A DNA stretch of 64,000 nt from Prinia subflava (Eukaryota > Chordata > Aves > Passeriformes > Cisticolidae): contig NW_026960613.1 of the NCBI RefSeq assembly GCF_021018805.1, positions 1,612,001 to 1,676,000 of the forward strand. The letters run 5' to 3'. The notes under the pieces were generated by a model, which was not told the DNA's origin, did no database searches, and was given only the letters and a program-made list of their open reading frames with translations. How positions within the stretch are numbered: the stretch's first letter is position 1; each line of letters opens with the position of its first letter. Made by a program: the position numbers and the translations under genes. Shown here piece by piece: positions 11,809 to 22,207 of the stretch.

Positions 11809-13590
11809 ACGTGCACCCCTGAACAACAAAAAGCTTTAGATCAAGTGTCAAAAAAGTTACAGTGTGGTTGGAGTGCTCGTCAGATAGAGCACCTTCCACT
11901 GTCACTTTTTCTTTCCAGAGCTGATGCCTGTCCATTTGCCATTGTTTTTCAATGGCAAAAGAAAAAGGGGGAACTCCTGTCTAAGTTTAAGCCAACAGCA
12001 AGTGTAATAGAATGGGTGTTTTTACCCATACAACCAAAGAGTCATGTCATGACCAGAACAGACGCTCTTGCTGCGCTCATAAAAAAGGATAGGGATAGAA
12101 TTATAGAGATAGATGGGAAAGAACCAGCAGATATCAGTGTTCCTGTTAGAAGTGAGGATTTAGAGTGGAAGCTGAGACATTCTGTCGCATTACAAGAAGC
12201 ATTGCTAGGTTTTACAGGTGTGGTTCACAACCAGCAGCCAAAAGGCCCGGTGTGGACTCTAACTACAAGTTATCAATGGCTAGAGAGACCTTTGTGTTCC
12301 TTGACACCAGTAAAAGGCAGAACGGTTTTTACGATGCTGGAGAGTGGATGCAACATTTACTTCAGAGCGAAGCAGGAGAGCCTGCAAACCCTTGAACTGA
12401 GAGCAGTGTGTTGGGCTTTACAAACTTGGAACAAAGAACCTCTCAACGTCGTTTCAGACTCTTTATATGTAGTTGGAGTTGTGCAAAGAATAGAGGACGC
12501 ACTCATCAAGACTACTCAAAATCAGCGACTTGGAGAACTGTTTCTGCAGCTGAGAAGTATACTGAGACAGCGTCAGCATGCCTTTTGTGTTGTGCACATT
12601 CATAGTCACCAGGGCAACAGTGGTTTAGGAGAAGGCAACACACGAGCAGATGCTGCAGTCAGTTGTGTTGCTCATATCCCTCCTGAAAACAAATTTGTAC
12701 GAGCTAGCGATAGTCATGAGAATTTTCATCAGAATGCTAGGGCCTTGCATCATCAATTTCAAATATCTATGAATGATGCACAAGGGATCGTGCATGCCTG
12801 CCCTCAGTGTAGTCATCGTGGGCCTGGCCTTGGTTTAGGCATGAACCCAAGAGGAATGAAAGCTCTAGAATTGTGGCAGATGGATGTAACTCATGTTCCA
12901 GAATACGGAAGATTGAAATATGTCCATGTCACTGTTGATACTTATTCTAAATTCATCTGGGCCACAGTGCAATCAGGAGAAAGAGCTTTGCATGTTGAAA
13001 GACACTTAACTGTTTGTTTTGCAGTGATGGGAGTGCCTGAAGAAATTAAGACTGACAATGGTCCAGCCTATGTCGGTCAGCGAGTTGCTAAATTTCTGCA
13101 GAAGTGGGGAGTCAAGCATACCACTGGAATTCCTCACTCTCCTACTGGTCAAGCCATCATAGAAAGGGCTAATCGGACGCTGAAAGAATATTTAGCAAAG
13201 CAGAAAAAGAATGATGAGACTGACATAACTAGCCGATTGTCCAAAGTAGTGTTCACTTTAAACTATTTGTGCCTAGCAGAAGGAAGAGAAGAGCCTGCGG
13301 TTGTTATCCACCATCAGGCAGTGAAAGAAGGAAGACCACAAGCAATTCCAGGGCTTTATGTATATCATAAAAATATGCAAATGGGTGAATGGCAGGGACC
13401 AAGTCCTGTGCTGTTTAATGGTCGCGGTTATATGTGTGTTTCCACAGGAGAAGCAGGACCTGTTTGGGTGCCGAGTCGATTTACCCGTGCGTGTCCGCAG
13501 TCAGAGATACCAACTAGCAGTAATAACTATGGTGACAACAGTGAATTACCTGAAGTACCTCAAGAAGACCCAGGGACTGTTGACAATTAA
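11809..13590 (+). pseudogene. pol: ERV-A pol, RNase H and integrase part
   Basis: Continuation of pol in the same frame after the TGA at 11806. RNase H is partly visible (LELRAV near 12395, VVSDSLYVVGVVQ near 12450), but the expected first Asp motif is not in frame around 12330, so this domain may be damaged. Integrase has the HHCC zinc-binding N-terminus (HENFH, then CPQC near 12800) and the core triad: Asp in MDVTH (about 12880), Asp in TDNGPAY (about 13050), and Glu in IIERANRTLK (about 13160), 35 residues after the second Asp. The C-terminal SH3-like part follows to TAA at 13588-13590. Confidence 0.9.
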
Positions 13591-13781
13591 TCATTATAGC
13601 AGAAATAAATAGTTATACTGTTACAGTTATATGATTAGAGTTGTGATAAGCTATTGTTAAGATTTAAGTTTAAGTAATAGACAAGTGTTATTTGTTTAGT
13701 TTTTATAAGAGACAACTAAAATGATGAGCAGGTGTTGAGATATTTATTTTAATTGGTGTTTTAATAGAAACAGGATCAGGA
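13591..13781 (+). other. ERV-A pol-env spacer
   Basis: AT-rich spacer with stops in all frames. The signal peptide and start of the surface glycoprotein would be expected here or just upstream but are not visible, which suggests a deletion in the 5' part of env. Confidence 0.5.
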
Positions 13782-15023
13782 ATGCTTGACGTTGACCCAA
13801 GGCAAAATATGTGGGTCACTTGGGCCAACCAGAACAAACAAGATTCCTTTTGTTTGTCTTTAGCTACACCATCTAATCCTTTTCAGACTTGCTTGATTGG
13901 GGTCCCAGTGAGCTCCATGACAGAGTTCAGAACCTGGTCTCGAATTCAAATTAATCCAAAAAGTGTTTTAGGAACACAAGCTGCTGTCATTGCACAAAAT
14001 CTTAAAGTTACTAGTACAGAGCCTCAGGAACTTAATCTTCTAGGCTCTGTTCCAGGAAATTACTGTTTAATTTTTGGACATTTTATGATAAATTCAAGCT
14101 TGCTAATCATAAACAAACAACAGCTAAAAGATGACAGCACTTGGTTATCTCCCCATTCCCCATTGTACTACAATTACACTGAATATTGAAACAAGTGGAC
14201 TAAGTCTGTGACACCATTAACAGGTGTTGCTAAGAAACTGCCACCAGGGATCTTTCTCATTTGTGGAGATAGAGCCTGGTCTGCAATGCCCCAAAAAGGT
14301 ATAGGAGGACCGTGTTATTTCGGTAAATTGACATTATTTGCTCCTAGCATTCATCAAGTTTGAGGATTGTCTCAAAAGACCCAACGAGTCAAATGCAGTA
14401 TGTCTCAACTAGGCCCCGACTGTAAAGATCAAGTTAACTTATGGCAACCTGCAGCTGTAATCTCAGCATCTGTTTTTGCCCCAGGAGTTGCTTCAGCGCA
14501 AGCTCTCACCCAATTAAAACATTTAGTCTGCTGGACAGGAAAACGGATTAATATAACATCCAATTTGCTAAGTGAGCTTGCCAAAGATGTTAATGATATT
14601 CGTCATGCGGTGCTCCAAAACAGAGCCGCTGTGGACTTCCTCCTTTTAGCACAAGGGCATGGATGTGAAGAATTTGAAGGCATGTGCTGCATGAATTTAT
14701 GAGATCATTCACGATCAATTTACAAGCAGTTATCACAGTTGAAAGAGAACATGAAAAATCTTATAGTTGTAGACACTCCGTTTGACAAATGGTTTAGATC
14801 ATGGGGTTTTACTGGGTGGATCAAAGATTTAATTTGTTTTAGCATAATAGTACTTATTGTTATCGTAGTTATCTTAATTATCGTGCCTTGTTTAATAGGA
14901 TGCATGCAAAAATTAGCAAGCTGTGCCTTGACGTCAGTTTGGATAGCTCAAAAAGAAAAAGAGGGAACTGTAACCGAATTTCTTAGAGATCGTGTGCATA
15001 ATGTGCTGTGGAATGAGATTTGA
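13782..15023 (+). pseudogene. env: ERV-A env, alpharetrovirus-like (three stops)
   Basis: Envelope glycoprotein remnant in one frame, interrupted by TGA at 14187-14189, 14361-14363 and 14700-14702. Surface-unit remains include MWVTWANQN and a Cys-rich stretch. The transmembrane unit shows an internal hydrophobic fusion-type segment ([10 protein letters not shown], about 14480), a heptad region with [14 protein letters not shown], and the CX6CC motif (Cys at 14664 and Cys-Cys at 14685-14690). The membrane anchor is the Ile/Val-rich run at about 14838-14905. The frame runs into the 3' LTR and stops at 15023. The pattern is that of avian alpharetroviruses and their relatives, unlike the betaretroviral gag-pol upstream. 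The surface unit is shorter than usual. Confidence 0.85.
14950..14967 (+). promoter_or_regulatory. ERV-A polypurine tract
   Basis: AAAAAGAAAAAGAGGGAA ends one base before the 3' LTR, the position of the plus-strand primer. It lies inside the env reading frame. Confidence 0.85.
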
Positions 15024-15361
15024 GCTATCCCAAACTGGGCCTCAGATTTGGGCCTGCTAGGCCTCAGCTTTTGGCCTGTGTAGAAGTAGATAAGCTTGTG
15101 GCGCAGCTAGAAATTAGGTTAAGGTATGGGTATCAATAGAATAGGGCAATTACTGAAAAGACACGGTAGCTGCCTTAAACTGTGATTGTTTACATATTTG
15201 TCCACGCTTCACTGCCAATAGACATGCACCTGTTACTGTAAACTATTTTTACTGTATATAACCAGCCATCTCGTGAATAAAGAGGAGAACGTATGTTATA
15301 ACCATATTGGTTTGACCTGCGTTGCTCTGTCTCCAGCCCCAAGATCGAGTCCCAGACTTCA
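14969..15361 (+). repeat. ERV-A 3' LTR
   Basis: 393 bp, matching 6781-7173 with four substitutions by eye: two near bases 23-27, one A/G and one C/T later. Followed by GTATAT, the second copy of the target duplication. Confidence 0.95.
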
Positions 15362-15367
15362 GTATAT

Positions 15368-16799
15368 GATACAGATTAGTGAAATAAAATACTTAGCATG
15401 AAATATGCAGAACGCATAAAATTCCCAGGTTTGCCTCTTCCTCACCTTAAGGTTCTAGATGCAAAGTTATCTTGTTTTAGCTGCAATGGTTCAACATTGG
15501 ATATGCTTTCACTAACACATCTTAATATTTTCTAATGGTTTGTTTGATGATGATGTTATAAGTCCTTCATGCTTCATCAGTTTCCTTGGAAATTTTCCTT
15601 GTAACTTTGTACATCTTACTGTTTGAAAGGATTATCTCTTAGAGACCACAGCTACTGCAGAAGGAGCAAGGTGAACAATAAGAGCCAGTGAGGTGTTGCA
15701 GAGATGAAAGACCATGATTATTATCCTGTACAAGGAGTGGTAGGCAAGAAGGAGGGCAAAAAAGGGCTGCTGGTGCTGATAAGTCTAGGGCCTTGGTTCA
15801 CAGGTTAGTAAAACTGAAAACACTGTTACAAGGAAAACTACTAATTAGGAAAACTAAATGAATTTTGCACCACTTCAAGCATCTTGTTGGCAAGGGTTTT
15901 ACAGGGACCTCAAGGGTCATAAAATGTTAACTGCTTTCCTGAACCTGGTGGACCACTGATGTGTCTTACTAGGGCAGAAGATGACCCCCTATAAGTGACT
16001 TCCTGGTTACCACAGCTCCCTGCAAATCAAGAGGCTATGCTCCCAAAAGTTCACAATGAGGATGACTCTCTAGAGAGACCACCAGCAACACTCCCAAGCC
16101 CCTCAGGGGGCATTTGAAAGCCCAACTCTCAGATGTAGCAGGGGAGGTGAAGGTACTCCAGCTTGTGGCTTCCATAGCAACAGTGGAAATGATTGGTTTC
16201 CAGGTTTGGGGTAGGTGAAGTGTAGAAGAGTACAGTATTGTTAATTTGTATCAGGTATCACATCAAACTTATGAAACATTTGTTGGGGGCATGGAGCAAA
16301 TTTTTGTTCATCTACTCCAGATGTTTGAAAGTGGCAATTATGCCAGTTTGTTGAACCTATCAGCATGAACAAATTTATATTCTCCCACTATTAATGTAAA
16401 CATTATGAATGCAGTTTTGGGTGGTTTTTTTTTTGTTTGTTTGGGGGCTTTTTTTGTTTTTTGGTTTGTTTTTTTTTAAGATTGGCTTAGCACTTTCTTA
16501 CAAAGTCAAAGAGCTGTGTTTTGATCAGACTGCCTGCCTGGCTATCTTTATTGTATATGCACAGAACCCTACAGTCTCTCTCTCATTCTAAAATAGATAA
16601 AAACTGCTTCTATTTAATTGGTCTAAATAAAAATGAAAACAATATCTGTTTTGCTGGGAGTCTTGCAGTGCTTACAGCACAGAGGGAGTTAATAGATGCA
16701 GAACTTAATAGGTGCAATAGAGCTTCAAAACAAACTCAGTGTAAGGATTTGTGGAAAGAGTTCATCTGCTTCATAAAGGTTATCTGATCAAGGACCTTT
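15368..16799. other. No gene recognised
   Basis: About 1.4 kb without coding similarity. A T-rich, TTTG-rich simple stretch lies at 16426-16478. I see no LTR ends I can trust. Confidence 0.5.
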
Positions 16800-17335
16800 T
16801 CAATGCAAAATAAGATAATAAGTAAAGGGGGAAGCCACTAGGGAGAGCACCCAAACCTGGCAGACAAAGGATAACAGAGACAATGCCAAGGAACAAAAGT
16901 CTCTGGTCACTAACTGATGGGCCATCAAGAAACTAGAGGCACAGCTTTTGGAGAGGGCCACCTGAACTTTGTAACTGATAAGAGAGAAACAAGATACACA
17001 TGAGGATTTGGGCTATTCAAGGGGGAGGGGGGGGGACAACACCTGTTCCAAAACCTATTAGGGAATATTTAGAAGGGAATTAGGGAGGAACAAAGCAGAG
17101 AATAGAAATGGGTATAAAACAGGTATAAAAGAGGCCAGTCATATAAAGGGGAGCCATTTAATATTTGTTTGACCAAGCCTTATGCTTGATCACTGTAGTC
17201 TTTTCTATTTTAGTAAATCCTTTATTAACTGTCTCTCTGTGTAATCTGACTCTCTACCCTGTGTTTGTGAGTGCTGTAAGGACTAGATACCAGCTACTGG
17301 CTAGCCCAAGCCCAGCATGAGTGGATTTGGTGCCA
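16800..17335 (+). mobile_element. Possible ERV LTR end and primer site (uncertain)
   Basis: The stretch has an LTR-like order: two TATA-like boxes (GGTATAAAACAGG and GTATAAAAGAGG near 17110-17130), a T-rich block with CCTTTATTAAC near 17220, and then TTTGGTGCCAACAAGTGG near 17328, which resembles a TGG-starting primer site. I cannot fix its left end and no second copy lies in the window. Confidence 0.35.
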
Positions 17336-17910
17336 ACAAGTGGAGTCAGACTGGGAGTGTAGGTGCCCTCTCGCTTGTGGTGTCAGCAACTGAAGTGAAT
17401 AGGGTTGTGTCAATGCCAATCACTGGAACAGGGGTCTCGGCTCCACTTAAATGGGACTGGGATGTGTCCTGGACATAGATCCTTGGCAGGCCAGGGTGAG
17501 TGAGAATAGCAGCACCAGTTACTGGAGTAAGACGATGGGTCACAGGCCAATGTGCTTTGTGTCAGCTGCTGAGGCAGTGCTCACAGTGTATATATATCTT
17601 TCCCAAACCTGGTGTGCGTGGAGGACTGTGTGCGTAATTCACTACCAAACTTCAAGCTGGACCAGACAGCAAGTAGGAGATTCAGGGTCTGTGCAGGGAT
17701 ATCAGATGGGCAGAGTGCTGGTATTCAGGATGACCTATGAGGGTGGACTCCCTGTGAGATGACTGTGCAAGTCTGTAAACATGTGCATCTGCTAGCAAGC
17801 ATCAAGATGGACTAGGCAGCAAGTAGGAGACCTGTGGAGTGGGTAGGAGGGCTCAGGATCCAATTAGGGGTATCAAACAAAAGGTCTGTGCCACCATGTG
17901 AAGTGTGACA
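17336..17910 (+). other. G/T-rich leader-like sequence with a direct repeat
   Basis: A G/T-rich, stop-rich stretch similar in style to the long leader of ERV-D. An imperfect repeat of about 34 bp occurs at 17647-17680 and 17797-17830, both ending GGCAGC or GACAGC followed by AAGTAGGAGA. Possibly the untranslated leader of a lost provirus, continuing at 18331-18700. Confidence 0.35.
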
Positions 17911-18330
17911 GTGTGGATTTAAGTTTACATAAAGTTTATAGAATTCTGTTTGTAGAATGGTTCATTCTCTGTACCCCATTGTTCTTCCCAGTTGGTATGC
18001 CCCTGAAATCTCCGTAGTTATGTAACCGTCAGTTATCTGTCAATTCTATGTGAATCCCCTCCCCAAGTTTACCGATTGGTTTCTGTAACGTCACCCCATG
18101 TTCATACCACCTCTTTGGTTGAAGCCCATTGGTTGTAACCTCCTTACCACGCCCCACGTCACTGCTGTATAAAACATCATGTCTCAAGAGCCTAGGGGGC
18201 ACAGTCTGAGGATTCGGCAGGTGATAAGGAGGTCCCCTGTGACCCCCAAATAAACCTTCTGTTAGTTTACTCGACTGGCTTCTCCCTTCGTTTCTCTCCA
18301 TCGTTGTCAGCGCTTCTCCACCGCCTCACA
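17911..18330 (+). mobile_element. Solo LTR with TATA box and poly(A) signal
   Basis: Begins TGTGGATTTAAGTTTAC, has CTGTATAAAACATC near 18166, AAATAAACC near 18248, and ends near CCGCCTCACA. The order of signals gives plus orientation. About 420 bp, the size of ERVK LTRs. Flanks GACAG and CACAG are near but not exact duplicates, so the ends are good only to a few bases. Confidence 0.7.
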
Positions 18331-18700
18331 CAGCCTCTCAGGACAAGAACTCACAGGGATCAGCCGGCTTGCGTGACTCGCCTGGCTGTACCTTTTAGCC
18401 TGCTGCGGAGCATGAGCTAGTCTGGGCAGGCAGAGAGACTGAGTTCTCTAAAGGCACCGTGACATGAAGGATCTGCAAAAGTGCATGTGCTTGTGAATTT
18501 AGAATGAGGGAGTGTGTGCTCTCACTTGTGAACTTCAGTCTTTACCAGTCAGAGAGGAGGAAGGGAACTTGGCTGTCTATACTTCTGTTTTATGTGAGTC
18601 CTGGTAGTCTTATATGTAGGTGCTGTTAAAGGCAGATTCTTGTCTGTAGCAGTAGTGTGTAGTCAGCTGTGTCAGTGTCCTCTGTGTATGTCTACAGGGC
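18331..18700 (+). other. Continuation of leader-like sequence
   Basis: G/T-rich non-coding sequence that resumes the style of 17336-17910 after the solo LTR. It stops at the TGTGG LTR start at 18701. Confidence 0.3.
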
Positions 18701-19371
18701 TGTGGTGGGTTTACCCTGGTGGGATGCCAGGTATCCCCCAAAGCCTCTCTGTCACTCCACTTCCCTCCACAACTGGACAGGGGACAGAAAAATAATAACG
18801 AGAGGCTCATGGATTGAGATAAAGGCAGGGAAAGATCACTCACCAAATACCGTCATGAGCAAAACAGATTTCACTTGGGAAAATAATTTAATTTACTACC
18901 AATCAAATCAGAGTAGGATGAGAAATAAAACCTAAATCTTAAAACAGTTTCTTCCCAACCCTTCCTTCTTCCTGGGCTTAACTTTATTCCCAAGTTCTGT
19001 AACTCCTCCCCCAAGCAGCCCAGGGGGACGGGGAATGGGGGTTGCAGTTGATTGATCACACTTTGTCTCTGCAGCTCCTTCTTCCTCACACTCTTCCCTT
19101 GCTTCCCTTCCATGGGCTGCAGTTCTTCATTAATTGTTCCCCCGTGGGTCCCTTCCACAAGGTGCAGTCCTTCAGAAACAGACTTCTCCAGCATGGGTCA
19201 CTCACAGGGTCCCAAGCCCTGTCAGCAAACCTGCTCCAGCGTGGGTCCTCTCTCCATGGGTCCACAAGTCCTGCCAGAAGGCCTGCTCCAGTGCGGGCTT
19301 CTCACGGGGTCACAGACTCCTTTGAGTGCATCCACCTGCTCTGACATGGGATCCTCAATGGGCTACAGGTG
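18701..19371. mobile_element. ERVL-type solo LTR, TGTGGTGGGTTT family, first part
   Basis: Starts TGTGGTGGGTTTACCCTGG and carries the repeated CTCCAGC.TGGGTC-type modules common to this avian LTR family. It is split by the insertion at 19372-20467 and resumes at 20474. Relatives are at 28519-28789, 33528-34303 and 58141-58673. Confidence 0.85.
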
Positions 19372-20467
19372 TGTTGCGTTAATAAGCAGATGGGACTCAT
19401 TTTCTTTATGCAGAAAAGCCCATTCTTTATTCACAAAGCTCATATTTATAGGAGCTATCAGAAGGCACTGTGTTAGACCTATTTGGCTAACAATACACTG
19501 ACATTCAGTTTATTGGTCAGTGAACGGCTAGGGTGTACGTCTGTCAAGTCTTTCTATATTTGGTTATTTTACATATTTTGTTCACTGATTCCCATGAGAC
19601 AGATTTCTTTTTTATTACAGGTGCAAATGGCTTTCTTACCAGAATAGCTTGTTGTGCTAACTGCTTTCATTCTTATGATTTTTCACATGGGAAGTTAGCT
19701 AGCTGCACTTAGAAGAAGTAACAGACCAGCTGGTAATTTAGCAGAGCAAGGCCTGATTTTAAGAGGCCTTTCTTTTATAATATCTCTACTTATATGTGTC
19801 CCAGTTTAGGGCAAAATTGGGAGGAAACCTACGAATGGAGTTCCTCTGGAAAAGCAAACTCAAACAGCCCCTTCCCCAAATTGGTCCAGGAAAAGTCTCC
19901 TTAGAGAAAAGTGGAAAAAAACTATTTATTCAACAAACAAAGTGCCCACAAGCATAAAAAAAAAAGAATAATATGACACAATAAAACCTCTCGTCATTCT
20001 GAAGTGAGATGGCAAACTCAGAATGTCCTTGCCGTGGGTTGCAGCCCAGCTCAGCCAGTCTCTTATCAGTCCCTCCGGCGCTGGAAAATTACATCCTGGG
20101 CCCTGGTGGGCCACAAGTGTGAGACCCAGGTGTCTCTCTGGGTTTTTCAGTCCAGGACGGGTTTAAACAGTCCCAAGAAAAAGAGAAAAAAACAGTCCAG
20201 GGAACTTCTCTGCCTCAGCTAGCTAAACTAACTAAAAGCAAAGGAGATCTCTGTCCTGTTGCAGGTCTATGCTGCAGACGAACACAGTCCTGGAGCCGGA
20301 ATGCGGAGGAGGGAGTGCTGTCTCTGAAAACAAACTCCACTTTTCTCTGTCTCCTAGCTTTGCTCTCGGAACCAGTCTTAAAGGTACAGAACACAATATC
20401 CAAGATAAACAGAACAGACAACTGGGGATACAAGCATCATAAAGACACCCTAGGACAGGATGCAACA
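19372..20467 (-). mobile_element. Nested LTR insertion with 6-bp target duplication CAGGTG
   Basis: CAGGTG occurs at 19366-19371 and 20468-20473, and the insert has inverted ends TGTTGC...GCAACA. On the minus strand its end carries GAATAAAGAATGGG, a poly(A) signal close to the terminus, so it lies in reverse. At 19795 a second LTR-like start (TGTGTCCCAGTTTAGGGC) appears, with a matching end CTAGGACA near 20457, so the insert may be composite: an LTR within an LTR. The six-base duplication suggests an ERVK-type integrase for the outer element. Confidence 0.75.
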
Positions 20468-20473
20468 CAGGTG

Positions 20474-20857
20474 GATGCCTGCTCTGCCGTTAACCTCCGT
20501 GAGCTGCAGGGGTACAGCTCCCTCACTGTGGTCTTCACCATGGGCCGCAGGGAATCTGCTCTGGTGCCTGGAGAACCTCCTCCTCCTCCCCCTCCTTCTC
20601 CACTAACCTTGGTGTCTGCAGTTGTTTGTCTCACATATTCTCACTTGTCTCTCCAGCTGCTGGTGCACAGGGGTTTTTCCCCCCTTCTTAAATATGCTAT
20701 AGCACCATGGCTGCCATTGGCTTGGCCTTGGCCAGCGGCAGGTCCATCTTGGAACCAGCTAGCACTGGCTGTATTGGACAAAGCTTCCAGCAGCTTCTTA
20801 CAGAGTCCGCCCTGTAGTCTCCTCATTATCAAAACCTTGTCATGCAAATCCAATACA
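20474..20857. mobile_element. ERVL-type solo LTR, TGTGGTGGGTTT family, second part
   Basis: Continues the LTR at 18701-19371 directly across the insertion (GGATGCCTGCTC...), and ends CCAATACA. Together the two parts make about 1.05 kb. Flanks AGGGC and GGGAT are only roughly alike. Confidence 0.8.
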
Positions 20858-21355
20858 GGGATACGCTCTCAGCCTCACTGCTTGAACCTGCAAATGTGAA
20901 AGCAGCAGCTGCATCCATCATCCTGGGACAGAGACCCTCAAGTCTCCTGTCTGGGCTCCAGCAGCCAGTGAGGAGGAATCACCAGGCCCTGTAGCTGCTG
21001 GATGCAGTGGCTACTTATCTCTTAATCCTGGGGTGATCTGTGTACAGGAAGGTCACGCTGAGTGACGTCCTCTTGTTTGAGACTCTGCTGCATGTTAATG
21101 TACGTGTCAGCCTCTTATTTCAGGGGAAAAAGGTTGGGGGATTTTTAAGCCAAACAATAGTCTTATGTATCCCAAGATCTGTTTCCTGCTTTTGCACAAT
21201 TAACATTTTCATGGTCTTAAAGATGTCAGGAAGATATTTGGGGCAAGAAACTTATTTAAGCTTTGTCATACATTATATAATCATGGCCATAGCTGTAAAT
21301 ATTATTGTCAACTCTGCCTGTTGTGCAACTGTGCACTTAACACAGGCATGAGAAT
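20858..21355. other. No gene recognised; left flank of ERV-B
   Basis: Non-coding stretch. The bases ACAAAC at 21356-21361 are one copy of the ERV-B target duplication. Confidence 0.55.
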
Positions 21356-21361
21356 ACAAAC

Positions 21362-21687
21362 TATTTGCGACTGATGAGAGACGGGAAGACTGATTTGGTG
21401 ATCAGAATTCGATTTTACTCAAGTTTCCCAAAAGCTTATATACTATTTCAAACAGGTTAATAATTTCTACTACAATAATCAGGTTAAAAATCACACAGAA
21501 AACTCATGCATTTTACAACAATTCTTTGCTTGCAGAAGTTGATTGAATCTTCTCTCTTCCCGTAAGCAGGTTTAATCCCATCTCCTGTAATTTTCACAGT
21601 TCTGTTTGTTCCTGCCATGGCATCTTGGTTATCAAACTAGCTTTGCTAATCAAGTCTGTTTGACTCTCTGTCTTGTGTATTCCCATA
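21362..21687 (-). repeat. ERV-B 3' LTR
   Basis: In window orientation it reads TATTTGCGACTG...TTCCCATA; on its own strand it starts TATGGGAATACAC. The polypurine tract abuts it at 21688, confirming that end. No TG...CA ends: both termini are TA. Confidence 0.93.
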
Positions 21688-21699
21688 TCTCCCCCTTCT
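21688..21699 (-). promoter_or_regulatory. ERV-B polypurine tract
   Basis: On the minus strand AGAAGGGGGAGA is directly followed by TATGGGAAT, the start of the 3' LTR. Confidence 0.85.
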
Positions 21700-21732
21700 G
21701 TATTAACCAAGAATACCCCCTTGATGGCTTTA

Positions 21733-21960
21733 TTAATTCATCTCTGTACACATTGAAGCAAGCAAGGTATCATAACTAATACAATTATTATTAAAATGAT
21801 TACATGCATTCCTAAAGATAAAGATAAAGGCTAAAAGAAAATCTTTTAGCCAAGGTGTCAAACCCCAGCCACTAAACAGGTTATCTAGCCAAGATCCAGA
21901 TTCTACCTTTAGTTTAAACACACTGTAAAATATAAGGAATAATTATAACAATACATAATA
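21733..21960 (-). pseudogene. env: ERV-B env remnant (end of transmembrane unit)
   Basis: The minus strand encodes a short piece with SWLDNLFSGWGLTPWLKD, then after a frame change an Ile/Val/Leu-rich membrane segment close to the polypurine tract. The Trp-Gly-Trp pre-anchor pattern resembles ERV-A env near 14800 (WFRSWGFTGWIKDL). The surface unit, fusion region and CX6CC motif are missing, so most of env was deleted. Confidence 0.7.
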
Positions 21961-22084
21961 TAATGTCTAATACATATAAGCTTGTTTTAACTAAATTTCT
22001 AATTTGTTTATGGAGTCTTTAGCTTCTTAGGAGTTTATTCAGCTATTCAAATCTATCATCTGTTTGCAGGTTTTACACCTTTTA

Positions 22085-22207
22085 GGGCTGAGACTTCAGG
22101 ATTTTGCAACATAAACTGAATCTGTTACTAGATTAAAAATAATAGAAAAATTTTGAAAAGCTCTGACAACAGTAGCAAGTTCAATAATTTGAGGGGATTT
22201 AAGTCTG
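22085..22207 (-). pseudogene. Misplaced second RNase H fragment in ERV-B
   Basis: On the minus strand this encodes about 33 residues that align with the provirus's own RNase H at 22950-23110: P-Q-I-I-E-L-A-T-V-V-R here against P-Q-I-V-E-L-A-A-V-V-R there, and LVTDSVYV against LITDSAYV. It carries the Glu and Asp of the RNase H active site and ends at a TGA. It is joined directly to the truncated C-terminus of integrase. The copy is diverged, so it came from a related pol and is not a simple local duplication. Confidence 0.75.

Larger units (their letters stand above)
6781..15361 (+). mobile_element. Provirus ERV-A: betaretrovirus-like gag-dUTPase-PR-pol with alpharetrovirus-like env
   Basis: A full proviral layout with two 393-bp LTRs (6781-7173 and 14969-15361), perfect 6-bp target duplication GTATAT (6775-6780 and 15362-15367), primer site, gag, dUTPase-protease, pol, env and polypurine tract. 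The LTRs differ at only 4 positions by eye (about 1%), so insertion looks recent. Gag carries shifts and stops and a nested solo LTR; pol has one in-frame TGA; env has three TGA stops. The dUTPase in the pro frame and the Lys-type primer point to betaretrovirus-like ERVK, while the transmembrane part of env has the CX6CC pattern of alpha/gamma types. Confidence 0.93.

Noticed and set aside
20315..20899. 194-codon plus-strand open frame
   Set aside because: It crosses the junction between the nested insert and the LTR at 20474-20857. Pro/Ser-rich content mirrors LTR sequence; no domain.
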